Shown here: positions 1 through 11,087 of the stretch, piece after piece
How the letters are laid out: each line of letters opens with the position of its first letter
Position numbering within the stretch: position 1 is the stretch's first letter
From: Echinarachnius parma
Lineage: Eukaryota > Echinodermata > Echinoidea > Clypeasteroida > Echinarachniidae
Direction of reading: 5' to 3'
Length of the DNA stretch: 64,000 nt
Assembly (NCBI GenBank): GCA_037951105.1
Contig: JBAMJV010001385.1
Coordinates: 62,001 to 126,000, forward strand
The notes under the pieces: model-generated
Database searches by the model: none
What the model saw: the letters and a program-made list of their open reading frames with translations, nothing else
What the model was told of the DNA's origin: nothing
Translations under genes and position numbers: made by a program

Positions 1-1
1 G

Positions 2-2602
2 GCAGAAGTATTGTTTATTGAAATTGATAATGACAAATTGAAGAATGTTATTATTGGTTTGATTTATAGACCCCCCAATAGTAATTTTGAATTGTTTTTT
101 GAACATTGTGAAACGTCTTTATATAAATTAGCTGAAGAAAATAAACATGTTTATTTTCTTGGCGATTTTAATATAAACTTTCTTTCTTTACCTCGTAGTA
201 ATATTAATTCCGATAGACTCACTCAGTTGATGTATTCATACGGTTTTTGTTCATTTATAAATAAGCCCACTAGGATAAACGTACACTCATCAACACTTAT
301 TGATAATATTTTTTCTAACGTATCTATAGATAAAGTAACTGGAGGAATACTATGTTCTGAGGTTTCCGACCATTTGCCAGTATTTGTTGTATGCAAGCAT
401 GAAATATCTGTTCGTAAAGCACCCACTAATGTTATGTATCGTAAAGAAACCTCTCATAATATTGAACTTCTTAAACATAATTTAGCCGTAGAGGATTGGG
501 TAGATGTTTATAATGTAAACGATGTCAATATTGCGTACACAAATTTTAATAATAAATTACAAAGTTATTATGATAGGAATATTCCTTTAGTTAAAAATAA
601 ACGTAAAAATAATAAGCCAAATAACGCTTGGATAACAAAAGGTATACTCAAGTCAATACGTACAAGGAATCGCTTGTATAAACTACACTTAAAAAAACCC
701 ACAGATATAAATCTAAAAATTTACAAAAAATATCGTAATAAATTAACGAAATTAATTCGATTATCACGTAAGTTACACTTTTTAAATAAATTGAAGCAAG
801 TAAGTTCCAATACTTATGCTACTTGGAAGGTCATTAAAGAAGTAATGGGGACAAAAAAGGATTCTTTACCCAAAGATGATATTTCACTAAACGATAATAT
901 AATTGAAGATTCGAATAATTATGCTCACTGTTTTAATTCATTTTTTACTAGTATTGGCCCCCAACTTGCAAATAAAATTGATAGCCCTATAAATATACAT
1001 TATACAGACTTTCTTTCTAATCGGATCGAAAAGTCGCTTTTTTTAAGTCCCACTAACTCTAATGAAATTATTAATATTACTAAATTATTAAGTATGTCTA
1101 AATCTCAAGGTTGTGATAGAATTAGTACATCACTTTTAAAACAAATTATACACGTTATTGCTGATCCACTTACTTATATTTTTAATCAATCTTTACAACA
1201 GGGTGTTTTTCCGGATTTATTTAAAATAGCCAAGGTAAATCCCATTTTTAAAAAAGGTGATTCGCATGAAATTAGTAATTATCGTCCTATTTCTTTGCTT
1301 CCTAGTATATCAAAAGTTTTAGAGAAAATTGTTTATAATAGGTTATTTGATTTTTTAAATACTCACAACATATTGAATTCAAATCAATATGGCTTCAGAA
1401 AAAATCATTCCACAGACCAAGCTTTAATACAAATTTATGATAAAATTACTAACGCTATGGCGAACAAAGAACATGTAATAGGCATATTTTTAGACCTTAG
1501 TAAAGCGTTCGATACACTTGATCATAATATTTTACTTTATAAATTGTCGTTTTATGGTATTCGTGGTCAAGCCCTTTCATGGTTTAAAGATTATTTAATA
1601 AAAAGAAAACAATACGTTACATTCAATGGCCTTGATTCGGATTTACTCTCTGTTAATTGTGGCGTACCACAAGGCTCAATTTTAGGACCACTTTTATTTC
1701 TTTTATATGTTAATGATTTATCTAATACATCTTCCCTATTGTCGTTTGTTCTTTTTGCCGATGACACAAATATTTTTTGCTCTCATAAAAAATTAGAATC
1801 TTTGGTAAATGTTTTAAATAATGAATTATTTAAAGTCTCTAATTGGTTTAAATGTAATAAACTCTCTTTAAATATTAACAAAACTAAATGTATGCACTTT
1901 AAACATTATAATTCTCATTTAAAGGATACTGCCCCGATTATTATTGATATTGATAATATACAAATTGAACAAATAAAGACAATTAAGTTTTTAGGAGTTT
2001 TTATTGATGACAATTTAACATGGAATGATCAATTGCATCACGTAATTATGTCCATTTCTAGAAGTGTAGGAATCATCAATAAGTTAAAATTTATTTTGCC
2101 ACATAAAGCCTTGTTTTTATTGTATAATTCATTAATACTTCCATATTTAGCATATTGTAATATTGGTTGGGCCAATTGTGGTGCAACCAAACTTGACCCT
2201 ATTCTTTTATTACAAAAAAGAGCTTTGCGTATTTGTACAGGATCAACGTTCCTTGCCCATACAGACCCCTTATTTTTAAAGTTAGAAACGTTAAAAATTA
2301 CTGACGTGCATATTCTCCAAGTTGCAGTATTTATGTTTAAGTACATAAATAAACAACTTCCAATCTCATTCAATAATTATTTTTGTAATAATAATATAAT
2401 TCATTCTTATCCAACTCGTATTTCCGGGAATTTCCACTTGATTAATCCCAAGTTATTAATTACGCATAAATCGATTAGACATCACGGCCCCGATTTATGG
2501 AATAATTTACCGAATATAATTAAATCATGCCTGACCCTCTATTCATTTAAAGCAACATTAAATCGTCACCTTGTATCACTATACAGAGTCGTAACTCACT
2601 AA
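2..2602 (+). CDS. CR1-like non-LTR retrotransposon ORF2, 5' end outside window
   Basis: Encodes the endonuclease/reverse transcriptase that nicks the target and copies the element RNA in place. The frame is open from base 2 to the TAA at 2600-2602, with no internal stop over about 867 codons, so the start lies before the window. Counting from the codon at base 11: an APE-type endonuclease C-terminal half with GDFN at 51-54 and SDH at 119-121; then RT with D495 in LDLSKAFD, GVPQGS from 551 and the catalytic FADD (A583-D585). The C-terminus carries the usual LINE tail (DLWNNLP). The intact frame suggests a young copy. The family (CR1/Rex-like versus a neighbouring clade) is inferred from motif style only. 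Confidence 0.9.
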   Translation, partial: AEVLFIEIDNDKLKNVIIGLIYRPPNSNFELFFEHCETSLYKLAEENKHVYFLGDFNINFLSLPRSNINSDRLTQLMYSYGFCSFINKPTRINVHSSTLIDNIFSNVSIDKVTGGILCSEVSDHLPVFVVCKHEISVRKAPTNVMYRKETSHNIELLKHNLAVEDWVDVYNVNDVNIAYTNFNNKLQSYYDRNIPLVKNKRKNNKPNNAWITKGILKSIRTRNRLYKLHLKKPTDINLKIYKKYRNKLTKLIRLSRKLHFLNKLKQVSSNTYATWKVIKEVMGTKKDSLPKDDISLNDNIIEDSNNYAHCFNSFFTSIGPQLANKIDSPINIHYTDFLSNRIEKSLFLSPTNSNEIINITKLLSMSKSQGCDRISTSLLKQIIHVIADPLTYIFNQSLQQGVFPDLFKIAKVNPIFKKGDSHEISNYRPISLLPSISKVLEKIVYNRLFDFLNTHNILNSNQYGFRKNHSTDQALIQIYDKITNAMANKEHVIGIFLDLSKAFDTLDHNILLYKLSFYGIRGQALSWFKDYLIKRKQYVTFNGLDSDLLSVNCGVPQGSILGPLLFLLYVNDLSNTSSLLSFVLFADDTNIFCSHKKLESLVNVLNNELFKVSNWFKCNKLSLNINKTKCMHFKHYNSHLKDTAPIIIDIDNIQIEQIKTIKFLGVFIDDNLTWNDQLHHVIMSISRSVGIINKLKFILPHKALFLLYNSLILPYLAYCNIGWANCGATKLDPILLLQKRALRICTGSTFLAHTDPLFLKLETLKITDVHILQVAVFMFKYINKQLPISFNNYFCNNNIIHSYPTRISGNFHLINPKLLITHKSIRHHGPDLWNNLPNIIKSCLTLYSFKATLNRHLVSLYRVVTH

Positions 2603-3027
2603 ACATTGTCTCTTATATATAAATGTAAACATATTTATTTTATTTTTTAGTTAAACCCCAAACTTATTATAACCGGAATTCTATTTGATTGAACTTCCAC
2701 TTGCACATGCACTTGCACATGCACTTGCACTGCACCCATCTGATCAAAGTCATGCATATATACTACACAAAAGCATTAGTTTGTGTCGTTGATTGTCCCT
2801 ATGAGGCCGCCATCGATTTCAAGCTTACAGCTCATGATGGCGGTCTCCTGCGTTTATGTGCTTTATTTATTACTTCAAATTGATAATTATTTGTTGTACT
2901 TTTCTTTATGTATAATTATCACTTGTAATTATATTGTTAATATTTGAAATACATTTTGTACAATTATGATTATGTATTGTTTTGAAAAAATGCAGAAATA
3001 AAACAAACAAACAAACAAACAAACAAA
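2603..3027 (+). mobile_element. 3' UTR and (AAAC)n tail of the CR1-like LINE
   Basis: Follows the ORF and ends in AATAAA-like sequence running into six or so AAAC repeats (about 2998-3027), the short-repeat tail typical of CR1-group LINEs. It contains a GC-rich stem-loop (2803-2814 pairing with 2836-2847, 11 of 12 pairs), a plausible RT recognition hairpin. A short (CACTTG/CACATG)n run sits at 2697-2735. Confidence 0.75.
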
Positions 3028-3042
3028 GATGTAAAGAATAAA

Positions 3043-3930
3043 TATTTAGCTTTCATTTGACACCTGTCCTGAATCAGCAGTGCCACGCATTGCTGAGTTC
3101 TTTGTTGTTGAAGAGGACAGGTGCGAAACGCCCTCTTTGCAAGTTTTCACTAATGAATACATTTCTGAAAGCAATGGTGCCACACTTAAATGTTGCGTGA
3201 GTCATGTAGATATTTGTTTTTTGTGTTGTTCAAAACATCCATCTCGTGTCGAATGTGGCGCACACATCCATCATCCAGGTCATGAGGAGGAGATGAAAAC
3301 CCTTGTTCTTTAAACGTTCCAACATTAATAAGTCACAAGGTGTTAACACAGGGGACATTGGTGGCCATCCCACCTCATGATTAGGCGCAATAATTACCCT
3401 TTCCCCATGTTCCCCAAAGACTTCCCGTAGTTTATCTCTGAAAGTGATGAACAGATGCACCGTCTTGGACCCACCAGATCTGTCAAAATACTCCAAGCAC
3501 CTGTCGCTTAATGTGTTCCTCCAATTGAGGTACTGACCATCTTCATGTGTCATCTGAAGGTACATGCTCCCATTTATTCATTTCAAAGAATATAAAGTCC
3601 CATCAAACTGTCAACTTTTGAGGACCGATATTAACATCAGAATTTCATTCTGGTGGATGTCCGCCGGAGCAAATGTTCAATAACAATGTACTCAGTCATG
3701 CAATATGATCAGTGAATGTATTCAATTGAACGATTCATTCATTCACAAAAACAATCAAACGTGTTAAAATTGATGTAATCATTACGTATGGCAACATTAA
3801 ATTTCAAGAAATCGAATGATTAGCCAAAACTTGCAAGAAGAGGGTTTTGCACCGGTCATGTTCAACAACAAAGAACTCAGCAATGCGTGGCACTGCTCAT
3901 TCAGGAAAGGTATCAAAAGAAAGCTAAATA
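3043..3930. mobile_element. Decayed mariner/IS630-like DNA transposon with about 105-bp terminal inverted repeats
   Basis: The left arm, about 3043-3147, is repeated inverted at about 3825-3930 (about 85 to 90 percent match by eye). Between them lies a minus-strand transposase remnant. It abuts the tail of the upstream LINE. Confidence 0.75.
3230..3565 (-). pseudogene. Mariner-like transposase remnant
   Basis: The minus-strand frame carries GWPPMSPVLTPCD, a decayed version of the mariner-type SPDLTPxD signature around the third catalytic Asp. The second catalytic signature (QDGA) is readable only in another frame near 3455-3480, so at least one frameshift separates the two. Only the C-terminal catalytic part remains (about 110 codons against about 340 in a full transposase). 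Not functional. Confidence 0.7.
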
Positions 3931-4435
3931 GATAATCTTATATCTATATCACGTTCATGGTATGCAAATATATTATTATTAAATAATTGACCTTTGAACT
4001 TCGAGTACCCTATTTTTTAAACGCTCTGTAAAAAGCGCCATATGTACTGTCATTTTGAGCTTCGCTATGCTCGTGCGCGCGATTGATTTCGAGTATTACA
4101 AATAGACCGGCAGCCCAGAGGGGTGTTTGGTGCATGGAAAAGCGTACTGATTTCTGAACACATGAACATCAAGAGGCCTTAGAGGGGAATGTAACAAATC
4201 CAAATATGACTCTGGCGGTGTTTACCCGGGGCTTTTGGCTCCTGTGCGCCTCCAAACTCCCATCTATTCATCGGGTATTCATCTCTGTACGATGCTTATT
4301 TTGTGTCCGTTCTGTATACAGCTCTATGTCACAACATTGCCGTCAGCGAATTCATTCACAATAGCCAAGCGCATGCATGCTGTTTGGGAGTTTTGAAAGA
4401 CTAAAATTTAATGCACGTATATGTGCTTGTGTGTG

Positions 4436-4640
4436 TGTCGGGGAGGGGGGGGGGGGGGGGGTCTGTAACTAACTATTTTTCTGGATAATGGGGGGAGCGG
4501 GTCCGTGTCTGAGGCTGTCTTGATATTATGCAGGTATGCGGTATATGTGTGGGGGGAGGGGGAGGGGAGGGGGTCTGTGACTGAGGCTTTCTATCTACAT
4601 AGTTGTGCGTAATTGGGGAGGGGGGGGGGGGGGTGTCCGA
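4436..4640. repeat. G-rich diverged minisatellite
   Basis: Three loosely similar units of about 90 bp each contain a run of G (up to about 18) followed by a GTCTGTnACTGAGGCT-like segment. Prone to G-quadruplex formation. The ORFs here are products of the G runs. Confidence 0.7.
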
Positions 4641-4733
4641 GTGTCCGAGGTCTGCATGTGTCCGCGTCATATTTACCATGCAAATTATACAATACTCAGA
4701 TAGTTATTACAATAATAATAGCAAAATCTACTA

Positions 4734-5638
4734 CAGTCAAACCTGTCTATAGCGACCACTCAAGGGACCGGCGAAAAGTGGCCGCTATGGACAGGTGGTC
4801 GCATTAGACAGGTAGGCCGCCATTTTGAATTTCCAGTCGCATAATATCATGCCCATATGCACATGTGTAATTAAATGGCATCGGTACACGCTCGTGTTAG
4901 TAATTTATTCAAGTGTTTGTTGCATGCATAACCAAATCAAAAATTGAAATTATACATGAATTGGCATTACATTTCAAATGATATTACATGATTGTACATG
5001 TACGATTATCTTTGTTTTATACGTGAAATTGAAATTGCAAAATGTGTCAATTTATTTACTCATCAATAGACTAGAGAGATTCACCTGCACTTTTAAATGC
5101 TCATAACGAGTTTTCTATAGAATTCTGAAGTCAAGATGCATCGTTTGGTCGTAACACGCGGATTATCATTGAACATAATTAGAAACATGGGGAAACACCC
5201 CGCCTAGGCTATTAGAATAATTGTTAGATGTCAAATTCGGTTGTGATGTTGAATGAAGTGTCTTTGTGTGACGCATTTCAGGATCAGCATTAGGTACTGC
5301 AGTGAAGGGAACGAATCTTTGTTTATGAGTCTGAAGCACTTGGTGTCGATTAGGCCTTTTTAATGAATTGTTTTATGCATTGACATGCTCAGTATTGGAG
5401 CCTTGAGCAAACAAAGGTAAATTTATTGGTGCCTTGGTCGCTCAAGCGCTATTTTGGGTCGCTATATACAGGTTTAAACGTGCGTCGGGACCCAAATGGG
5501 GTGGTCGCTGGTCGCGTTAGGCAGGTGGTCGCATTACGCAGGTCGCTTAACACATGATTTGTCACGGGGGGACCAGAGAGCGGTCGTTATGAGCAAGTGG
5601 TCGTTATAGACAGGTGGTCGCATTAGCATGTTTGACTG
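4734..5638. mobile_element. TA-flanked MITE, Tigger/pogo-like ends
   Basis: Starts CAGTCAAACCTGTCTATAGC and ends in its inverse, with TA on both sides (4732-4733, 5639-5640), about 905 bp. GGTCGC-rich motifs (AGGTGGTCGCATTA) recur near both ends as subterminal repeats. A related, more decayed end pair lies at 54044-54182. Family assignment is inferred from the TA target and CAG-type ends. Confidence 0.7.
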
Positions 5639-5639
5639 T

Positions 5640-6005
5640 ATTACTAAACAATCATGTTTAATGATTAGGTAACATTGTATACATTTATTACATTTGAATA
5701 GTTTTTTCCGTTACTGTATATTAATTTGTAATGTTTTGACAAATTATAGTGTGCCTCTGTGCGGACAGTTTATTTTAAAGATCTGAATTCTTCCGTTAAA
5801 AAATTCAATATGAACAATTCAAAACGGAAATATTATGCATGTTATTAAAAAGAACTGCAAGGTTACATTCGGCATATTAAAGGCACACCTTACATGCCTT
5901 ATTATCCATTATGTTTATTGAATTGTTTTTGTGAACTAATGGGGGGGGGGGGCAAGTGCCAAACGTGCCACCCCCGTAGCTAAAACACTGCTTAGACTTA
6001 CTAAC
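5640..6005. other. Intergenic or intronic, no gene seen
   Basis: AT-rich with a G12 run at 5941-5952. If the lectin gene continues, this is the start of the intron after its CTLD exon. I found no matching next exon here or down to 2603. Confidence 0.5.
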
Positions 6006-6263
6006 CTGACCACGGCATCGGTTCGTCCAAGTTTGCGCCGCATTTCCAATTAAGCGAAAACTTCTTGCAGTGCAGCCAGGCTCCATTTGAACCGCCGATG
6101 CGACCTTCGACGAAGTCATTTTCTCCCTGCGATGAAATGACCGCCATTAGCGCGCCTTCATTCTGGCATATCTTCTTAGCGCTGTCCCACGTCCAATCTC
6201 CGCTGAAGTAACGATAACAGCTACCCGTTTCCGCGTATGGGAACCAATTCGTGTCGCATGTAA
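6006..6263 (-). CDS. C-type lectin exon 2 (N-terminal CTLD half)
   Basis: 258 nt, phase 1 in and phase 1 out. Acceptor CAACAAAG at 6264-6271 (poly-C tract just upstream), donor TCAG|GTTAGT at 6006/6005; reading past the donor hits TAG at once. Cys residues and the WxY/F-GSCY-W spacing fit a CTLD. Confidence 0.75.
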
Positions 6264-8136
6264 CTTTGTTGGGGGGGAGGGAAGCAAAGCGAACCAAAAC
6301 AAAACATAGAAAATTATATATAGTATAATAGAAAGCAACAGAAAATACAAAGGAAATTGCACTTAAAAGCAAAGATAAAGTGATGGTCAGAGACATAATT
6401 TAAAGAAAGGTTATCATGATGAAGCTGGGCGGAGCTGGCAGGTTTAATTTTTGTTTCTTTATTCAAGAAAAGTTAACATTCACTCCAGGTCCACTGTCGT
6501 TGAAGACAGTGGCAGGTAATACAAACAAATACATACAATACAAAATGATATAACTTACATCATTATAGAGATAAATCAATAAATGGCAAGTATGTAAATT
6601 TCTACAAACTTCTAAGCGATCATTTAATACATTAATACATAATTCTTTTTTAGAAGTATATAGCGCGCCTTCATTCTGGCATTTGGTCTTTGCGCTGTTC
6701 CACGTGTAAGATCCACTGACGTAGCTATAACAGCTACCATCCCGCGCATTGATACCAATACGAGCCGCATGTAAATATGTTTGGGGGAAAGGCGAAGAGA
6801 ACTACTAGTAATATAAAAAGCCACAGAAAAGTAAAATTGAACATCTAAAATTACAATACGCCACATGCATAAAACTACGATAAGAACCCACTTAAAATTA
6901 TTGCAATAAAAGGCCAACAAGTACAGTAGAAAGCCACAGATAAATACAATAGACAATAAAAGCCTCATAAACTTACGACAATAAGTGCAAAACAAATCGA
7001 GGAGTATTCTTCTAAACTTCTCCAAAGGAAATTACACTAAAAAAGCAAACTTATAAGTGATGAGCGGAGAGGGAAATTAAAGAAAGGTTATTATGATCAA
7101 ACTAGGCTGAGCTAGCAGGATTAAAAACAAAAAGTCGGGCAAGATAATCTCTGGTTTAGTAATAAGGTGTTCGAGGGTGAGTCTTTTACAAAGATTTTAC
7201 GTTGAACTGTAATTCTCAGTTAGACTTATGATACGACATCTGAAGCCTTGGTGTAAAGCATGTCAGGCAAAATGCACATAATTTTTGAGATTTTAACAAA
7301 AATGTCATATCGATTGTCTTACAAAATTTTATTCCATATTTTTAAAACTAATTTACGCAATTTACGTCGCAACTATAATAATTATATTTCAGTAATTTAA
7401 AGTCTAAGTTAGAGTTTAAGTCTAACTTAAAATCATGTGAATATGCACCCATAGAGTAGTGCTCAGTGCTCTGCTCTGCGCATAAATCGTACCTTGATGA
7501 TTGGCTTATGGTAACAGACGAATGAAATGGGTTTTGATTCTTCAAATGTCTCCCTTATTATAAAGATATTTAAGATTTACTTTTATAGTGTCTGAGTGTA
7601 GAAGATGTCGACCGTAGTGGTAGTCAAGAGTATCCGAATAAGAAGACTACACAGTAAAAAAAAATTAAACAACTTTTTAAACAACCAAAAACGCTGTTTA
7701 AGCCGGTCCCTCTAACAACGTTGTTTAAAATTTTGAACAACCAAGATGTTGGTTGTTCAAAATTCTAAACAATGTTGTTAGAGGGACCGGCTTAAACAGC
7801 GTTTTTGGTTGTTTAAAAAGTTGTTTAATTTTGTTTTACTGTGTAAATCCTCCATGTAGTTTCCGAATTCGGATACTTCACGCGACCGCGGATAGAGATA
7901 AAATCGGACATCGATTTACTTTTGTTTTTCACTAGGTAAACATTATTCTTTTTCGTTGAAAATAGTTTAACCTTAAACTGTTAAACACGTTAAGAAAATG
8001 CTGAACATAATGTACATAAACACATGCCTTTAGAAGATGTTGAACTCGGAGAAAATCGACACTTAATCATAATATTATACTTACTGCCATTTGCAGAAGA
8101 AGTCATGGTGAAAAACGCCATCAAAATGATGAACAT
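6006..8136 (-). CDS. Secreted C-type lectin gene, two exons seen, 3' part not found
   Basis: Predicted exons 8136-8085 and 6263-6006, both on minus. Exon 1 encodes a 17-residue signal peptide (FIILMAFFTMTSSANG) and ends at a consensus donor (GTAAGTAT) in phase 1. Exon 2 starts after an AAAG acceptor in the complementary phase, so the junction codon is ATT and the mature protein begins near ITCDTNWFPY. Exon 2 has early CTLD features (GSCYRYF, CQNEGALMAVISS) and an AWLHC segment, then stops at a donor before the Ca-binding and WxDxxC part. CTLD proteins of this type bind carbohydrate or microbes outside the cell. The remaining CTLD exon(s) were not recognised. Exon pairing is inferred from phase and protein logic. 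Confidence 0.65.
6347..6396 (-). other. Possible alternative leader exon beside the CTLD exon
   Basis: ATG at 6396 opens a hydrophobic stretch (MSLTITLSLLLSAISF) followed by GTATTT. It is open in frame with the CTLD exon, so it could be a second leader exon or an unspliced extension. The matching position in the duplicate near 7025-7070 has lost its ATG. Confidence 0.35.
6455..6590 (-). mobile_element. LINE or SINE 3'-tail remnant with stem-loop
   Basis: On minus, CCACTGTC and GACAGTGG form a perfect 8-bp stem with a 6-nt loop, followed about 40 nt later by GAATAAAGAAAC. A hairpin plus A-rich end is typical of LINE 3' ends. It sits between the two lectin duplicates. Confidence 0.45.
6655..6776 (-). 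pseudogene. Dead duplicate of the CTLD exon
   Basis: Reads TCGSYWYQ, then after a 2-nt loss DGSCYSYVSGSYTWNSAK and CQNEGAL, clearly paralogous to the exon at 6006-6263. It has a frameshift, has lost its AG acceptor (CATAT replaces CAAAG) and is cut off after GAL. The flanks (to about 7120) match those of the intact exon, so the whole leader-plus-CTLD block was tandemly duplicated. Confidence 0.75.
7121..7647. other. Lectin intron, nothing recognised
   Basis: AT-rich, no convincing ORF, element or RNA gene. Confidence 0.4.
7650..7843. mobile_element. Near-perfect palindromic MITE, TA flanks
   Basis: Starts CACAGTAAAA and ends TTTTACTGTG with TA at 7648-7649 and 7844-7845. The two arms (about 95 bp each) are almost exact inverse copies, so the whole 194 bp can fold into one hairpin. 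A deleted copy lies at 42659-42791. Confidence 0.85.
8085..8136 (-). CDS. C-type lectin exon 1 (signal peptide)
   Basis: ATG at 8136 gives a compact hydrophobic leader. An in-frame upstream ATG at 8178 would add 14 polar residues and is less likely. Donor GGCA|GTAAGT at 8085/8084, phase 1. Confidence 0.6.
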
Positions 8137-8179
8137 TTTATCCGCCCTCGGTTTGTAGAGGAAATTTGCCTCAGACATC

Positions 8180-9050
8180 TTTGCAGAATTCTCACAACTT
8201 TACGAAAAGCGATCAACAGCAACGAATTAGCAGAGAGTTCCAACCAAATTTGCTGTGTAAAAAAAAAAAATCATTTATGAACTTATTGACTTCAGATGAT
8301 CAATAGCCCCATTGTTTTATTTAATAAGAAACTGACAAAGACATGTTTGCGACCCCCTACATCTCCAGCTATCGCTATACGAAAAGTAAATGCTAAAATT
8401 TTGATTTGTGAAATTTTCCAAAGGGTTTAATATCAAGGGTGTCATTTCAGATAATGAGAAACTCAATTTCTGTATGAAAAACTTGCATAATGTATTCAAA
8501 TTTATCGCGAATTCAGTAAATAACTTCAGTTATCTCCAACGAAGAACGTGCGAAGAACTATAAAAGCCATGATGTTTTTTTTTTTCTTCAAATTGGCAAA
8601 CTTTTTTTATCAAGAGTGTCGATTAAGTAGACTATAATTCCCAATCTTATTTATACGAAACTTGCAAAGTGCATCTTTATTTATAACAATTCTCGCGACT
8701 TTCTGAAAAATATAGTATAATCTCCAACGACGAATTATAAGCCAAGATTTTTTTTTTTTTATTCCACATACAATTTTAATAATGTTGATATACATGATCA
8801 GAGACATCTATTCTTTATTATATGCATGATCACACACATTCTATTATGAAACTCGCAAAATACATGAACATCTGCGTCCAAAATTATCGAGATTTGTTAG
8901 TTAGTGTGTCTGTTTCAAAACGCGTTTCCGATGCCTGGAATACGATATCCCACAGCGAATCAACACACATCTCACTTCTTTGTAGTGCCTAAATATGTAT
9001 GCATATATGATTTTATGTGATCGACGTAGATAATAAACAAAATATGTCTA
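8180..9050. repeat. Degenerate tandem repeat, period about 150-190 bp
   Basis: A motif like GAAACTtGCAAAnTgCAT recurs near 8327, 8476, 8656 and 8847, followed by ATCTCCAACGA-like and poly-T segments. Strongly diverged. The lectin exon 1 upstream region overlaps its start. Confidence 0.4.
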
Positions 9051-9146
9051 TGAATATGTATGATCGACTTCACTACTAACCCTCAACTTTTCACGTTCAA
9101 GGAATTTGCAAAAGACAGCTTTCTCGAAACACTCGCGTGTTTCACG

Positions 9147-9832
9147 CGGCGTCTGATGCAACACGGACGGACGTCGGAAGAGGAACGAAGAATTAAAATA
9201 ATTCAAGTGAGTTTTTATTATTTTTTTATCAAAGTGATAAACCGTTTATTATCAAAAACGTACTTTGAGAGTATTAATCGATAATTAACGGATTCCAATT
9301 TATTAAAGGAACTTGGCGTGCGCAATTAATCTTGAAATAAGGCAGATTTTGAATTCTCGCAACTATAATAGAAATACAACTTGAATCCGATCCGAGAGGA
9401 GAGCAGTGCAGGAATGAAGTGATGAGCAGTTATTTAGCAACCCACCGACGTTTATGGCGCGCCATTTGCCCAATAAGTCCGATAAACAGTGTTTATCGCC
9501 AATAAACACTGTTTATCACGGCGTCTGATGCATCACGGACGGACGTACGAAGAGGAACGAAGAATTAAAATAATTCAAGTGAATTTTTATTCTTTTTTAA
9601 TCAAAGTGATAAACCGTTTATTATATCAAAAAAACGTACTTTGAGATTATTAATCGATAATTAACGGATCCCAATTTATTAAAGGAACTTGGCGTGCGCA
9701 ATTAATCTTGAATAAGGCATATTTTGAATTCTCGCAACTGTAATAGAAAATAGAAATACAACTTGAATCCGATCCGAGAGGAGAGCAGTGCAGGAATGAA
9801 GTGATGAGCAGTTCTTCAACGACCCACCGACG
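9147..9832. repeat. Direct tandem duplication, two units of about 310 bp
   Basis: 9147-9454 is repeated at about 9519-9832 with few differences (GCGTCTGATGCA through to ACCCACCGACGTTT). The spacer 9455-9518 contains a short inverted pair (ATAAACAGTGTTTAT and its partner). Confidence 0.75.
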
Positions 9833-9923
9833 TTTCATTTCACAGTGTGTAGTTCGCAGCGTGCGCAGCTAGGGCGTTCGCAAGATGACACCGCGCGTCT
9901 AATTTTGCGAATCCGAACACAAT

Positions 9924-10146
9924 GGCCCGTATTCACAAAGGAGGTTTGTACAAACCCCGGTTCAAACCGCGGTTTACATCTATGGAATGCCAATTGTAAA
10001 CTGATGGAGAGAGAATGTGTACCATAAACATTGTTAACAAGTAAGGAATTTACATTCTCTCTCCATCAGTTTACAATTGGCATTCCATAGATGTAAACCG
10101 CGGTTTGAACCGGGGTTTGTACAAACCTCCTTTGTGAATACGGGCC
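9924..10146. mobile_element. Palindromic MITE, 223 bp
   Basis: Starts GGCCCGTATTCACAAAGGAG and ends with its inverse. Arms of about 95 bp are near perfect around a short loop near 10025-10050. Absent from the equivalent place in copy 2. Confidence 0.85.
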
Positions 10147-10784
10147 ATTAATGAGGGCATGAATTAAAATGAATTAAAGGGGACAAACGCGACCAACAAT
10201 GAACAGTCATGATATTACAGGCGGAAGGTCACACTGTACGAACGTTGTATAATGCGTAACAATGGATTTGTATTATTAATATTACAGGCGGTATATTATA
10301 ATTATTATGTTACGCGTAATTATGAATTTGTACGAATATTGATAATGTTATACCTAGGCGGTGTGTTAGGCATAGTTATTATATTGTATGAATAATGTTA
10401 CAAGCGAAAGGGGTGATTATTGAAGTAGCACAATCCATTACAAGTATACATGACTAAAATGTCAAGGGGTGCATTCTTCCGACATTAATGTATCTATTGT
10501 GTCATTATTGTCATGATGAATATGAAAATGTTAAATTAAATAAACTAGTTGCCTAACATGACACAGGTGAATCACTTCTACAAGAATGGTCCAGGGGTAA
10601 ATAAATTATAAACAAAATTTCCGGTATCCTACTAAATTTATCAACTTAGGCTAGACTAAAAAAGAACCAGTTAAACCAGTTTACACAAATGGAATTCAAC
10701 AATCACATTGTGGTTGTCATGCACAACTTCTGATTGTTCCTTGTCATTTATATAGACATCCATACAATGGAATGATTGACATCA

Positions 10785-10935
10785 CAGTGGCGTAGCGACG
10801 GGGGGGGGGGGGGGGGGCATGGGAGCACTTGCCCCCGCCCCCCCCCCCCCCCCATAATTTGAAGAAAAAACAATAGGAAACATAAGGGGACATTTTTTGA
10901 AGAAAAAAAGGAAATACATAAGGTGTGCCCCCAAA
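10785..10935. mobile_element. CAGTGGCGTAGC MITE, 3' end deleted
   Basis: Begins CAGTGGCGTAGCGACG followed by a G17 run and a C run that can pair, then an A-rich body. The right end is missing compared with the copy at 13791-13994. Confidence 0.65.
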
Positions 10936-11087
10936 ATATTAGGGTATATCTCTGGTGGTACATGACAACAATCAATGTGATGGTAAAAGGCCACTGGGGT
11001 GAAATGGTTTGTAATGGTTGGTGGTAATTTATGTCCATTTAGTCCAGCCTAAGTTGATAAAGTTAGTAGAATACCACCCATTGGCCC

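Noticed and set aside
6455-6590. Replication-dependent histone 3' stem-loop
   Set aside because: The stem sequence is wrong, there is no ACCA flank or histone gene, and it is followed by AATAAA as in LINE tails.
10748-11038. Glycine/proline-rich ORFs here and at 13750-13963, 32061-32318, 39407-39622 and 47362-47820
   Set aside because: Generated by long G and C homopolymer runs in repeats.
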